A stretch of 64,000 bases of DNA from Williamsia muralis (GTDB lineage: Bacteria; Actinomycetota; Actinomycetes; Mycobacteriales; Mycobacteriaceae): contig NZ_PEBD01000008.1 in the NCBI RefSeq assembly GCF_002735905.1, forward strand, positions 496,001-560,000. Reading direction: 5' to 3'. The first letter of the stretch is position 1. Every line of letters begins with the position of its first letter. A program made the translations under genes and the position numbers. The notes under the pieces were generated by a model that saw nothing but the letters and a program-made list of their open reading frames with translations, was not told the DNA's origin and ran no database searches. Below, piece after piece: positions 36,966-45,491 of this stretch.

Positions 36966-37493
36966 CTACTTCTTCCGCTGTGGACGCAGTGCAAACGCCA
37001 ACCCGGCACCGAACAACACGACGCCGCCCACGATGAACGGCCACACCGGGATTCCCGATGACGACGAATCGTCGGCGTCCACCGCAGGGCCCGGAGTTCC
37101 AGAGCCCGCGACGGTGAGCTCGAAGTCGAGCTGACCTTCCACCGGATGGCCGTCGGCCGACGTGATCCGGTAGTTGATCAGGTACGTGCCGGTCGGCCCC
37201 AACTCGCGCACCGGGATGGTGACCGTACGGCCGGTGACCGTCGGTTCGCCGTCCTGCCAGTAATGCTCGTCCGGCCCGACCACCTTCAGCACGGCGTAGT
37301 TCTTCTGCACCGGCTCGTTGAAGGTGAGTGTGACCGCTGCCGGACCGGCCGCCAGAGGCGCGCCATCGGCCGGATCAGATCCGATCAGCGCCGAATGGGC
37401 CGACGCGGTCGGTGCCCAGACCAGAGCCGCCAGAACGGTCATCGTCAGCGCGACGATCGAGAAGGTCAGACGCCTCACTGAATCTCGCCTCAC
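36966..37493 (-). CDS. copC: Copper resistance protein CopC
   Basis: A 175-residue exported copper chaperone. A signal peptide ends at ASA, exposing mature His1 (HSALIGSDPADG), a copper ligand of the family. The beta-sandwich includes VTLTFNEPVQ and ITSADGHPVEGQLDFEL, which carries the conserved Asp-His. A C-terminal transmembrane helix and basic tail anchor it, as in many actinobacterial CopC proteins. It overlaps ycnI by 4 bp. Confidence 0.92.
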   Translation of the reverse strand: MRRDSVRRLTFSIVALTMTVLAALVWAPTASAHSALIGSDPADGAPLAAGPAAVTLTFNEPVQKNYAVLKVVGPDEHYWQDGEPTVTGRTVTIPVRELGPTGTYLINYRITSADGHPVEGQLDFELTVAGSGTPGPAVDADDSSSSGIPVWPFIVGGVVLFGAGLAFALRPQRKK

Positions 37494-38191
37494 TGGCGTT
37501 TACGCGCGAGGGCGCCGATCGCGACGCCGATTCCCAATGCACCCAGCAAGATTCCGGCACCGGCCAACCAGCGGGCGGTGTCGTCGGTGCTGTCGGTGTC
37601 TGAGGACGCTGAGTTCTCGGAGGCGGTCTGGGTGTCTTCCTCGTGAGTCGCCGAATCGGCGTGACCGTCGGCAGTCGGTGCGCCGAGCGTCACTGTGGGC
37701 GCGGGCTTGTCGGGCTCGGGCTGACCCTCGACGGTCGGCTGGTCCCAGCGGACCACCTCGCCGTCGGAGTACGTCTGCGTTGCGGCCATGGTGACCGTCT
37801 CCTGCTCCGGCAGGGGCCCACCGGACACCCGGAACTGGAGGAACTCGCCGGGACGGATGCCGGGGTTGCCGTCGGCGACCTTCCAGGTCACCTCCGTCGC
37901 CGCTTCGGTGGCCGGGTCCTTCTTCACCTCGGCGGTCCAACCGGGCAACGGCTCGGTACGGGCGGAGGTCAGGTTGGGCAGGGCGACGGTCAGCGCGACC
38001 GTGCTGGCGGTGTCCGACTCGTTGGGGACCCGGAAGGTGATGACGCCGTAGCCACCCTGGGTGAGACCGTCACCGGCCGCGGTGACGTGAGCCGAGGCCG
38101 AACCGGCGCCCAGCAAACTCAGGCCACCGACCATCGTGACGGCGGCGAGTGACGCACCGAGAAGACGGAAGCGTCGCTTGAACAAAGACAT
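37490..38191 (-). CDS. ycnI: YcnI-family copper-binding protein (DUF1775)
   Basis: A 233-residue exported and C-terminally anchored protein. The signal peptide ends SASA, giving mature His1 in HVTAAGDGLTQGGYGVITFRVPNE, and a Trp-containing LPGWTAEV strand follows. In B. subtilis YcnI such proteins bind copper through the N-terminal His. An acidic Ser/Thr-rich linker leads to the C-terminal helix. It is the first of the ycnI-copC-copD unit, with a start-stop overlap to copC. Confidence 0.9.
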   Translation of the reverse strand: MSLFKRRFRLLGASLAAVTMVGGLSLLGAGSASAHVTAAGDGLTQGGYGVITFRVPNESDTASTVALTVALPNLTSARTEPLPGWTAEVKKDPATEAATEVTWKVADGNPGIRPGEFLQFRVSGGPLPEQETVTMAATQTYSDGEVVRWDQPTVEGQPEPDKPAPTVTLGAPTADGHADSATHEEDTQTASENSASSDTDSTDDTARWLAGAGILLGALGIGVAIGALARKRQ

Positions 38192-38278
38192 GGATGTTTC
38201 CTAACGGAGATGGGTGAGACCCGCCCGGGTGACCGTGTCGATCTACGGGCTCGGGCGGATGAAGGGTGTGGGCGAAGA

Positions 38279-38671
38279 TCAATTCGCCGGTGGACCCCGA
38301 ACCCCTGTCCCGCCAGGAGCGAACACCTCGACCAGAGGTCGTAGATGGGGTGAGGGAGGAAGATTCGAACTCGCGACTTCGGCAACGGGGCCGCCCAGGA
38401 GGCGGCGCACGACGGCCAGGACCGACGTGATCACCCCGTACAGCGAGGTACCGCCGGCGATGAGCAGCGCGCACACCGGGATCGCGATCAAGTGGGTCAC
38501 CAACATCAACGTCTGCGACCCGTGTGCATGGGCCATCGGGTCTGCGGTGGCCGAGAGGAGCATGTGCCCGCCGATCTGGGCGCCGGTCAGCACCGCGAGC
38601 AGAGCGAGCGGGGAGTTCAGTCGACGGCACAGGGTGGCCGCGACGATCCCGACCAGCAGGAGCAGCAGCAT
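38279..38671 (-). CDS. Membrane protein upstream of ycnI, start uncertain
   Basis: From the ATG at 38671 the protein has 130 residues, with three hydrophobic segments and a cytoplasmic-looking tail ending VRGPPAN. The frame stays open upstream to 38757 and encodes a further hydrophobic stretch (LTALAILLTAPALAIAAHGAASG) that looks like the true first helix, yet no ATG, GTG or TTG occurs in it before a stop inside the upstream gene. Either a CTG near 38757 is used, or translation is coupled to the upstream stop. It sits 87 bases before ycnI on the same strand and may be part of the copper unit. Confidence 0.65.
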   Translation of the reverse strand: MLLLLLVGIVAATLCRRLNSPLALLAVLTGAQIGGHMLLSATADPMAHAHGSQTLMLVTHLIAIPVCALLIAGGTSLYGVITSVLAVVRRLLGGPVAEVASSNLPPSPHLRPLVEVFAPGGTGVRGPPAN

Positions 38672-38757
38672 TCCTGCGGAGTCAGGAAAAACGCCTGAAG
38701 CCGCCCCGTGGGCAGCAATTGCCAGCGCCGGGGCGGTCAGGAGGATGGCCAGAGCGG

Positions 38758-39453
38758 TCAGGGACGCACTCCGAGGCGTGCGAGCAGATCGGCGTCGATG
38801 GCGGCCAGCTCACGGCTGATGGCGGCGTGCGCACTGCGGCGCCGTGCGGCGGGCATGTGTTCGGCTGCCGCAACAGCGGTGGACAGGTCGGACAGCCGCT
38901 GATTCATCGTCGACGCGAAGGTCTTGGTCTCGGCGTCCGACGGATGCTTGGCGGTGAGGGTCTGCAAGGAGGAGTTCGCACCGGCGATGCGTGCCGACAG
39001 AGCGGCGCCATGGCCGCTGTACTTGTTCAGCTCGGCAACAGGGACACCTGCGCGATCGGCCTGGATCCGGCTGATCTGCTCCCGGGCCGCAGTGCTGGCG
39101 CGGTAGGCGATCGGCACCAGGATCGGCGAGAGCACCTTGGCGACCTGCAGATAGCGCTTCACCCGAGCGGGCGAGAGAACCTTGCCATCGGCGACCGCCT
39201 TGGCGTTGGCCTGCGCGATCTTGACGCTCGCCGAGTTCGTCTTGTCGGCGATCTTCAGAGCACTCTTGTCCGACTTGGCCTGCGCCTTGCGCGCTTTCTT
39301 GGCGAGCTTGCGCTGCTGCTTGAGCTCTTCCTTGGCGAACTTTCGCCCGGACTTGTCTTCGAGGCGGGCTTCGAGCTTGGCCTTCGCCTTGAGGGCCTTG
39401 GCCTCAGCTTTGCGCTGTGCCCGGCTCTTGCGTCCGGAACTGAACAAACCCAT
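38758..39453 (-). CDS. DUF6474 lysine-rich helical protein
   Basis: A 231-residue soluble protein. Residues ~8-60 are an extremely basic helix (RKAEAKALKAKAKLEARLEDK), followed by alternating helical segments without a hydrophobic membrane span. The overall pattern fits the actinobacterial DUF6474 family, of unknown function. The ATG at 39453 begins MGLFSSG; a longer frame is possible but unlike the family. It is divergent from the nuclease gene. Confidence 0.75.
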   Translation of the reverse strand: MGLFSSGRKSRAQRKAEAKALKAKAKLEARLEDKSGRKFAKEELKQQRKLAKKARKAQAKSDKSALKIADKTNSASVKIAQANAKAVADGKVLSPARVKRYLQVAKVLSPILVPIAYRASTAAREQISRIQADRAGVPVAELNKYSGHGAALSARIAGANSSLQTLTAKHPSDAETKTFASTMNQRLSDLSTAVAAAEHMPAARRRSAHAAISRELAAIDADLLARLGVRP

Positions 39454-39582
39454 GCGTTGGGGACCTCTCGTTGGCTTGGTCGAGCATCGCCGTCGGCGGT
39501 TGACGAAATTGTCCTGCAGTTGCGGTACAAGCATTACATAGCGGGGGTACGGCAGGTGCCCCAGATCGGTGAGGAGAGGATG

Positions 39583-41301
39583 GTGTGGATGGCAACTCGT
39601 TCATCGGTGCCATCCGGCCCGACAAGACCGCCGCTGCTCAGTCCCAGGGATCTGAGCGGCTGCGAACATCGGCTTGCCCTCGATTCCCGATTCCACGGCT
39701 CAGAGAAGGTCGCCGAAGACCCCGCGGTGACGCTGCGCAAAGAAGCGGCGGCCGAGCACCGTGAGCGTGTTCGCGACATGCTCCATGCGGTCCATTCGAT
39801 CGAGCTCAGCGGTTGGGCCGACGTGGGCAGCGGCGGCAGTAGCCGACAGCGGGCCGAGCGAACCATGGCGGCCATCGCATCCGGGGCCAGATGGATCTGG
39901 GGCGCGTCCCTGCCCGACGACGAGGCCGGTGGCCGTCGCGGATGGGCGGAACTGCTGATCCGAATGGACGATCCGCAACGAAAGCCGGGCTACGTGCCGG
40001 TCATCGTGGTGAATCACAAGGCTTCCGACCCCGGATCGGGCGCGGTGACCAGCCCGGTGTGGAGTTGGCAGCCGATGCTCGACGAGACGCGGAAGGTTCG
40101 CGGCAATTCGCGGGACACCGTTCGGCTGGCGCAGCTGTACCGGATGCTCGAGGCTCTCGGCGTCGCAGCGGTCGACCCGGGGACCGGCAAACCGGTCGGC
40201 GCGGTGATCGGCCTCGACACCGATTGCATGGTGGTCCTCGACCTCACCGACACGCTGGTCCGATACGACGCGCTGCTGGAGCGCCGAGCCGGCATCGCCG
40301 CGGGCCGGATATCAACGGCGCCGTCGCGGATCGGCGAGTGCCGCAACTGCGCGTGGTGGTCCAAGTGCGGTCCGGAACTGCACGAGGCACGCGATGTGAG
40401 CCTGGTGGTCAACGGCAATCTGACCCAGCTGCTCGCGACGGTGGGCGTTCGCACGGTGGACGAACTGGCCGCCTACGACGGCCCTGTGCCCGACGGTTGG
40501 CCGGGTGGCAGCCTTGCTGACTCGATCCTGTTGGCGCGTGCCTGGCTGGCTCAGGTGACGCTGATCCGGCGAATGCCCGAGGTGCAGGTGGCGCGGGCCG
40601 ACGTGGAGGTCGACGTCGACATGGAGAGCTACCAGGACGACGGCGCCTACCTGTGGGGCACGCTGCTCACCGACAACACCGATTCCACGCGGACGGTCAG
40701 ATACCGCCCCTTCGTCACCTGGCAACCCTTGCCCACCCAGGATGAGGCCCGCTCCTTCGCCGAGTTCTGGCAATGGCTGATCGACGAGCGCGACAAGGCC
40801 CTGAGCGAGGGCAAAACCTTTGCGGCTTACTGTTATTCGCAGCAGGCCGAGAATCGTTGGCTCCTCGGGTCGGCTGACAGGTTCGCAGGATCGCCCGGTG
40901 TGCCGAGCCGTGAAACCGTGCAGGAGTTCATCAACTCACCGCACTGGGTCGACATCTACGAGGCCGTCAGCGTGAACTTCCTCAGTCCTGAGGGCAAAGG
41001 TCTCAAGAAGGTGGCGCCCCACGCGGGCTTCCACTGGCGCGACGACGAAGCCGGCGGCGAGGCGTCGATGCAGTGGTATCGGCGGGCAGTGGGCCGCGAC
41101 GGCGAAGAGGTGGATCAGACCCAGCGGGTGAGATTGCTCGAATACAACGAGGACGATGTGCGCGCCACGAAGGCGTTGCGCGAATGGATGACAACCACCG
41201 CAGCTCAGCAGGTACCGCTGGGTTCGGATCTACCCGTGCCTGCTGTCGTGCCCGGGCGCGATGAGGTGCCTACGGCCCGGATTGATCCCGCCGCCAGCTG
41301 A
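39583..41301 (+). CDS. TM0106-family RecB-like nuclease
   Basis: A 572-residue predicted nuclease. The N-terminal half has a RecB/Cas4-like core with VVNHKA and a later cysteine group (GECRNCAWWSKC) that could hold an Fe-S cluster or zinc. The C-terminal ~200 residues look like an RNase H-like exonuclease domain: DVDMESYQDDGAYLWGTLL and YNEDDVRATKALREW with the conserved acidic residues. GAGGAG lies upstream; GTG 39583 gives the best spacing, while ATG 39580 and 39589 are close alternatives. The role in DNA repair or defence is not established for the family. Confidence 0.85.
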   Translation: MWMATRSSVPSGPTRPPLLSPRDLSGCEHRLALDSRFHGSEKVAEDPAVTLRKEAAAEHRERVRDMLHAVHSIELSGWADVGSGGSSRQRAERTMAAIASGARWIWGASLPDDEAGGRRGWAELLIRMDDPQRKPGYVPVIVVNHKASDPGSGAVTSPVWSWQPMLDETRKVRGNSRDTVRLAQLYRMLEALGVAAVDPGTGKPVGAVIGLDTDCMVVLDLTDTLVRYDALLERRAGIAAGRISTAPSRIGECRNCAWWSKCGPELHEARDVSLVVNGNLTQLLATVGVRTVDELAAYDGPVPDGWPGGSLADSILLARAWLAQVTLIRRMPEVQVARADVEVDVDMESYQDDGAYLWGTLLTDNTDSTRTVRYRPFVTWQPLPTQDEARSFAEFWQWLIDERDKALSEGKTFAAYCYSQQAENRWLLGSADRFAGSPGVPSRETVQEFINSPHWVDIYEAVSVNFLSPEGKGLKKVAPHAGFHWRDDEAGGEASMQWYRRAVGRDGEEVDQTQRVRLLEYNEDDVRATKALREWMTTTAAQQVPLGSDLPVPAVVPGRDEVPTARIDPAAS

Positions 41302-41315
41302 AGAAGTGAGAGAAG

Positions 41316-42131
41316 TCAGCCGCGGCCGTTGCGCAGCGACTCGAGGAATGCGCCGCTACCGAACAAGGCGACCGAACCCAGGACGAGCAGTCCGGCAGGC
41401 GACAGATCGCGAGCCACCTCGGCGCCCGCGCAGCCGCCACCGGTCCCGGCGCCCATCAGGCAGGACGACGCGGTTGGTGTGGCAGCGGGCGGGGTGCTCG
41501 GGTCGGACAGCGGGTCGCCCTGTGGGACAGCCTGTTCGGAGTCACCTGGGGTCAGTTCGGGCGTCCCGGTACTCGGTGCCGGGGAGCCGGGCGTGGGGTA
41601 GCCGGGTGTGGGGGAGCCTGGCGGCGGCGGAGTTGATGCGTCCGGTGTCGGCATACCGGGGATCGGCAGGCCCGGGATCGGAAGATTCGGAATCGTGATG
41701 GCCGGCAATTCGATTCCGGGTACTTCGGCGGTCGGGACCGTGGGGAGACCGTCGTCGTCGCTACCGGTGTTGCCGTTGTTCCCGGGGATGCCGGTGTTGC
41801 CGTTACCGTTCCCGTTGTTGCCGTTACCGCTGTTGCCGTCACCTTGACCGAGGTCCGGCGTCGGGCCGGTGGCCGATCGAGCCGGTACCCGTGACGTCTC
41901 GGTGCTCTTCATGCCCGGAGTGTGGTCGGCGTTGCCGTTTCCGGAGTTTGTCGGTGATGTGCTGTCGGAGCCGGGCCGGGAGGTCACCGTGACCTCTGAC
42001 GGGACTTCGGGATCGGCAGCCGCGGACGGCGAGGTCAGGGCCAGGAGAATGCCACCGACCACCAACCCCAGCGACGCGACGAGCACCGAGAACCACACCG
42101 TGGTCGGGCGCATCACACGATGCTTCGGCAT
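41316..42131 (-). CDS. Secreted or anchored Pro/Gly/Asn-rich protein
   Basis: A 271-residue protein with an N-terminal signal/anchor helix (VWFSVLVASLGLVVGGILLAL), a long low-complexity region with GNGNNGNGNGN and PIPGLPIPGMP repeats, a Cys-Leu-Met-Gly ... Gly-Cys pair, and a C-terminal hydrophobic helix before LRNGRG. It is likely to be extracytoplasmic and anchored, perhaps a cell-wall spacer protein. GGAGGA precedes the ATG at ideal distance. No enzymatic domain is visible. Confidence 0.7.
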   Translation of the reverse strand: MPKHRVMRPTTVWFSVLVASLGLVVGGILLALTSPSAAADPEVPSEVTVTSRPGSDSTSPTNSGNGNADHTPGMKSTETSRVPARSATGPTPDLGQGDGNSGNGNNGNGNGNTGIPGNNGNTGSDDDGLPTVPTAEVPGIELPAITIPNLPIPGLPIPGMPTPDASTPPPPGSPTPGYPTPGSPAPSTGTPELTPGDSEQAVPQGDPLSDPSTPPAATPTASSCLMGAGTGGGCAGAEVARDLSPAGLLVLGSVALFGSGAFLESLRNGRG

Positions 42132-42202
42132 CGAGTCCTCCAGTCCGGAAATCACCAGGGGCGGGTTATTGAATTTTCGGCATCTTCACGGTTTATTCAG
42201 GT

Positions 42203-42228
42203 GGGCTCGATCAGCGTTGAACGAGCCC
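42203..42228. promoter_or_regulatory. Inverted repeat in the divergent intergenic region
   Basis: GGGCTCG and CGAGCCC form a perfect 7-bp inverted repeat around 12 bases, between the secreted-protein gene and the EspR-like regulator. It may be an operator for autoregulation. Confidence 0.35.
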
Positions 42229-42272
42229 GAAAGTGAAGTACCGAAGACCGACTCCGCGCAGCGTGAAGCTGT

Positions 42273-42301
42273 TTGGCTGCCTCAGGGCTGTAAGCTACCA
42301 T
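42273..42301 (+). promoter_or_regulatory. Sigma-70-like promoter for the regulator/protease operon
   Basis: TTGGCT (42273-42278) and TACCAT (42296-42301) are separated by 17 bases, ~90 bases before the likely start of the EspR-like gene. The match to TTGACA/TATAAT is moderate. Confidence 0.4.
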
Positions 42302-42390
42302 ATGGCAAACACGGCGTGCGGAGTAGTGAATTTCATACTTCTGGCTGGTCTCCGTTCGGTGATCGGCCCTCACTGGGAGGCACACGGAGA

Positions 42391-42939
42391 ATGCGCGTGG
42401 AGCGTGGCATGACCGACAACATGGACCAAGCAGACACCGAGAACGCATTTGATCCCGGTCTGTTCGCGCGACGTCTGGAAGAGCTGTTCCGAACGGTCCC
42501 TGGCCCCAATGGTCGTGCTTACAGCGCCAAAGCCATCGCCAATCGCTCCACTGAACTGGGCTTTCGTCTCGGTGAGTCCTACTTGAGCCAGCTCCGGTCG
42601 GGCAAGGCCAAGTCGCCTTCGTTCCGCACGGTCGAGGGAATCTCGGCGGCATTCGGCGTCGACGTCCACTATTTCCTGGAAGATCGGGCCGCCCAGCGCA
42701 CTCGCGACCAGATCGACCTGATGCGGCTACAGGCCGACAGCAACGTTCAACTCGCAGCGTTCCGGCTTGCCGGTCTGTCGAGTGACTCGGTCACCGTGGT
42801 GAACGAACTGATCAAGGTCCTCCGGGTTCAGCAGGGTCTGCCCGCCGACCCGCCCGACCTCCTCAAGTCGGCCGAACCCGAATTGGGGCATGGTCATTCG
42901 GGACTTCGCGTGGTCGAAAGCCGCGAAGCCGCAGACTGA
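42391..42939 (+). CDS. EspR-like helix-turn-helix regulator
   Basis: A ~182-residue DNA-binding protein. The N-terminal ~75 residues match the EspR layout: FARRLEELFRTVPGPNGRAYSAKAIANRST, then LGESYLSQLRSGKAKSPSFRTVEGISAAFGVDVHYFLED. In M. tuberculosis EspR is a nucleoid-associated regulator of ESX-1 and lipid genes. The C-terminal helical region is unlike EspR and may dimerise or receive a signal. Start choice: ATG 42391 (GGGAGG ten bases before) or ATG 42409 (GGAG six bases before). It is 28 bases from the metalloprotease gene. Confidence 0.85.
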   Translation: MRVERGMTDNMDQADTENAFDPGLFARRLEELFRTVPGPNGRAYSAKAIANRSTELGFRLGESYLSQLRSGKAKSPSFRTVEGISAAFGVDVHYFLEDRAAQRTRDQIDLMRLQADSNVQLAAFRLAGLSSDSVTVVNELIKVLRVQQGLPADPPDLLKSAEPELGHGHSGLRVVESREAAD

Positions 42940-42967
42940 TCGCGGGGGCCCCGTCTTAAGATGGAGC

Positions 42968-43480
42968 ATGCGATCCGAGCGCGAACTACGGGCACTGTGC
43001 CGCCGCGAACTCGGCGGTCTCGACCTGGATCTGCCTCTCGACGCTGAACAACTCTGCGATCTGTACGGCGCCCGGCGTGGCCGGCCGATCAAGATCGTTG
43101 CGCACCCGATGCCTGCCGGTATGCCGAACGGTGTCTGGTTGGTGGCGGCCGACGCGGACTACTTCTTCTGTCAGGCTGCCACGACCAAGCTCCATCGCGA
43201 TCAGATCATCATCCACGAGTTCGGCCACCTCATCGCAGGTCACCAGCTACTCGACCAGGTCGAGAACCGGCTGATCGGGAGCCCGGCAGGTGGCGAGAAC
43301 ACCGACGATGCACTGAGTCGGACGTGCTATTCCGATGAACGTGAATGGGAAGCGGAGTTTTTGGCAACACTGATAGGAGAATGGGCGGCAAAAGCCACCC
43401 AGGGCGTCGGAAAGACGGCCGGCCATGATGGATTACGGGGAATCCAGAGCATCCTCGGGGGGCACAACGGATGGTTGTAG
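42968..43480 (+). CDS. ImmA/IrrE-like metalloprotease domain protein
   Basis: A 170-residue protein with the zinc-protease motif HEFGHLIAGH at residues ~81-90 and a later EREWEAEFLA helix that could supply the third ligand. The length, the position after an XRE-type regulator and the motif fit the ImmA/IrrE (DUF955) class, which cleaves or inactivates cognate repressors, as ImmA does to ImmR in ICEBs1. The neighbouring EspR-like protein is therefore its most likely substrate; that is inference. The GGAG site is close to the ATG. It overlaps the following gene by 10 bp. Confidence 0.85.
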   Translation: MRSERELRALCRRELGGLDLDLPLDAEQLCDLYGARRGRPIKIVAHPMPAGMPNGVWLVAADADYFFCQAATTKLHRDQIIIHEFGHLIAGHQLLDQVENRLIGSPAGGENTDDALSRTCYSDEREWEAEFLATLIGEWAAKATQGVGKTAGHDGLRGIQSILGGHNGWL

Positions 43481-44628
43481 GGGTAGTCAACGCCATCGCG
43501 TTGGCGTTGTTCGCCCTCGCACTGTGCTGGCGTATCGACCGCCTCCGCAGGGAATCCGCCGGCCTGCAGCCGGTCGCGATGACCGTCGCCATCTCGGCGA
43601 CAACTCTCGCTTTCGTGGTCGGTAACCCGCGCGTACGGCAGTGGCTCAACGACGACTTCTTCCCGGGCGCGGACCGGTTGTCGATCTATTGCCTGCTCGC
43701 GATCGGTGTCGCCGCACTGGTGGTCGTGTTTCTGTACGGGACAACCGAGGAGCAGCGGCAGCGGCGCGCCGGCGTGGAAGCAATCCCGCTTGTGGTCACC
43801 CTCATCGGCCTCAACGTGGCGATGCTGGCCACGCCCGCGCCGGTCCGCACCGAGCACATGTCCGACTGGACCGTGCACCATGTCGGATACGCGCTCTTCT
43901 TTGTGATCGCCGATTGCTATGTGGCGTATGGGATGGCGGCCTGCGTGGTGTCGATCGGGCGATACGTACGTCACGCCGAGGGATATCTCCGACATTCCCT
44001 GATCATCCTGTCGACCGGCCTGGGATTGCTGGGAGTCGCGGCCCTGATACAGACGTTGTACGTCGTCACCGCCGGACTGCACGTCGCGCACCTGAATGTG
44101 TTGCTGAACGTCGCTGCCGTCCTGGCCGTCCTGGGGGCGGTGCTGTTCCTCGCCGGTATCTGCTACCCGCTGGTGCGAGCGCGTGTGATGTCGCTGCTCC
44201 ACGACCGACGGCACCGCAGCCAGTACCGGGATCTCGAGCCACTATGGACTTTGACCACCTCGGCACTTCCTGGGGTGGTGTTGCCGTCGCCGCCGCAGGG
44301 TGCATTCGACGGTTCGATCATCTGGCTCTTCCAGCGGCGGGTGGTCGAGATCCGCGACGCATTGCTGCAGCTGAGCCCTTATCTGCCCGACGACTTCGAC
44401 GAACTCGAATCGGCGGCCCAGGCCACCGCACTCCGCGAGGCGGTGAATACCTATGTCGACCTCGGCGGCTCAGCCGGGGCAGTCCGGCAGGTCCTCGCCG
44501 GCGTCGGCGACGACCTCGACAGCGACGCCGCACCGCTACTGCGGATATCTCGTGAACTGGCGCGCAGTTCCGGTCCGTCGCGGCAGAGCTCGGTGACGTC
44601 GCGGCAAAAACAGAACCGGACCGGCTGA
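43471..44628 (+). CDS. MAB_1171c-family membrane protein (DUF6545)
   Basis: A 385-residue protein with seven predicted N-terminal helices (residues ~1-235) and a ~150-residue cytoplasmic tail (SQYRDLEPLWTLTTSALPGV, RRVVEIRDALLQLSPYLP). That tail pattern is typical of the MAB_1171c putative transporter family, DUF6545, whose genes are commonly next to an XRE regulator and an ImmA-type protease in actinobacteria. The transported substrate is unknown; a receptor-like role in signalling to the protease is also possible. An 11-bp-stem terminator covers the stop codon. Confidence 0.85.
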   Translation: MVVGVVNAIALALFALALCWRIDRLRRESAGLQPVAMTVAISATTLAFVVGNPRVRQWLNDDFFPGADRLSIYCLLAIGVAALVVVFLYGTTEEQRQRRAGVEAIPLVVTLIGLNVAMLATPAPVRTEHMSDWTVHHVGYALFFVIADCYVAYGMAACVVSIGRYVRHAEGYLRHSLIILSTGLGLLGVAALIQTLYVVTAGLHVAHLNVLLNVAAVLAVLGAVLFLAGICYPLVRARVMSLLHDRRHRSQYRDLEPLWTLTTSALPGVVLPSPPQGAFDGSIIWLFQRRVVEIRDALLQLSPYLPDDFDELESAAQATALREAVNTYVDLGGSAGAVRQVLAGVGDDLDSDAAPLLRISRELARSSGPSRQSSVTSRQKQNRTG

Positions 44629-44641
44629 AGGCCGGTCCGGT
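44615..44641. terminator. Bidirectional hairpin between convergent genes
   Basis: ACCGGACCGGC and GCCGGTCCGGT form a perfect 11-bp stem around five bases. The DUF6545 stop codon lies in the loop, and the opposite-strand dehydrogenase ends 32 bases downstream, so the hairpin can terminate both. The plus-strand 3' side is followed by TCTGAGTGTT, weakly T-rich. Confidence 0.75.
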
Positions 44642-44672
44642 CTGAGTGTTCAGTTGCTGGTGACGTCAGTGG

Positions 44673-45434
44673 TCAGCGCGGAGCCATCCGCAGTGCGCCG
44701 TCCATGCGGATCGTCTCGCCGTTGAGGTAGTCGTGGTCGACGATGAACGCGGCCAGCTTGGCGTAGTCACTCGGATCGCCAAGACGCTTGGGGAACGGGA
44801 TGCCGGCTTCGAGCGTCTTCTTGAACTCCGGGGTGATCCCGTCGAGCATCGGGGTGTTGATGGTGCCCGGTGCGATCGTGTTGACCCGCACGCCCACCTG
44901 CGCGAGGTCGCGGGCAGCTGTGATGGTCATGGCGTGCACGCCGCCCTTGGATGCGGTGTAGGCGATCTGCCCGATCTGTCCTTCGAAAGCCGCGACCGAC
45001 GCGGTGTTGATGATGACGCCGCGCTGGTCGTTCTCGTCCACCGCTTCCTGGCTCTGCATCCGGTTCGCGGCCAGACGCATCACGTTGAAGGTGCCGACCA
45101 GGTTGATCTCGATGACCTTCTTGAACAGGTCGAGCTCGTGGGGACCCTTCTTCGTCAGGATCCGGCTGGCCCAGCCGACACCGGCGCAGTTCACGGCGAC
45201 GCGGAGCGGGGCACCGGATTCGGCGATGGTGTCCAGCGCTGCATCGACATCGGCTTCGCTGGTCACGTCAGCCGCCAGGAGAGTGACGCCGTCCACCGCG
45301 GTTGCCTTGTCGATCGAGGGCTGCAGGTCGAGCCCGAACACAACCGCCCCGGCATCGGCGAAGCGCTTCGCTGTTGCCGCGCCCAGTCCCGATGCTCCGC
45401 CGGTGACCAATACCGCTGATCCTGAGATCTCCAC
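44673..45434 (-). CDS. Short-chain dehydrogenase, 3-hydroxyacyl-CoA dehydrogenase type-2 like
   Basis: A 253-residue classical SDR. NAD site TGGASGLGAAT, NCAGVG strand, catalytic Ser in NTASVAAFEG and Tyr-Lys in AYTASKGG, and the PGTINTPML and RMDGALRM ends. Overall it resembles HSD17B10/type-2 3-hydroxyacyl-CoA dehydrogenases, which oxidise the 3-hydroxy group of acyl-CoAs in beta-oxidation or steroid-side-chain degradation. The substrate cannot be proven here. Confidence 0.9.
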   Translation of the reverse strand: MEISGSAVLVTGGASGLGAATAKRFADAGAVVFGLDLQPSIDKATAVDGVTLLAADVTSEADVDAALDTIAESGAPLRVAVNCAGVGWASRILTKKGPHELDLFKKVIEINLVGTFNVMRLAANRMQSQEAVDENDQRGVIINTASVAAFEGQIGQIAYTASKGGVHAMTITAARDLAQVGVRVNTIAPGTINTPMLDGITPEFKKTLEAGIPFPKRLGDPSDYAKLAAFIVDHDYLNGETIRMDGALRMAPR

Positions 45435-45491
45435 TGATGCCGTCCCTTCTACAAAGTGTCCGCGGGGATTGTTCAGCCCGCTGGGATCACC

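Noticed and set aside
38340-38392. tRNA-like 3' end on the minus strand (GAGTTCGAATC resembles a T arm) that might mark an attachment site
   Set aside because: The T stem has a mismatch, no acceptor or D arm matches at the right distance, and the sequence reads as the C-terminal tail of the copper-cluster membrane protein, ending VRGPP as such proteins often do.
38524-39579. N-terminal extension of the TM0106-type nuclease across the DUF6474 gene
   Set aside because: The extension is the antisense of a credible minus-strand gene; GAGGAG near 39571 marks the real start.
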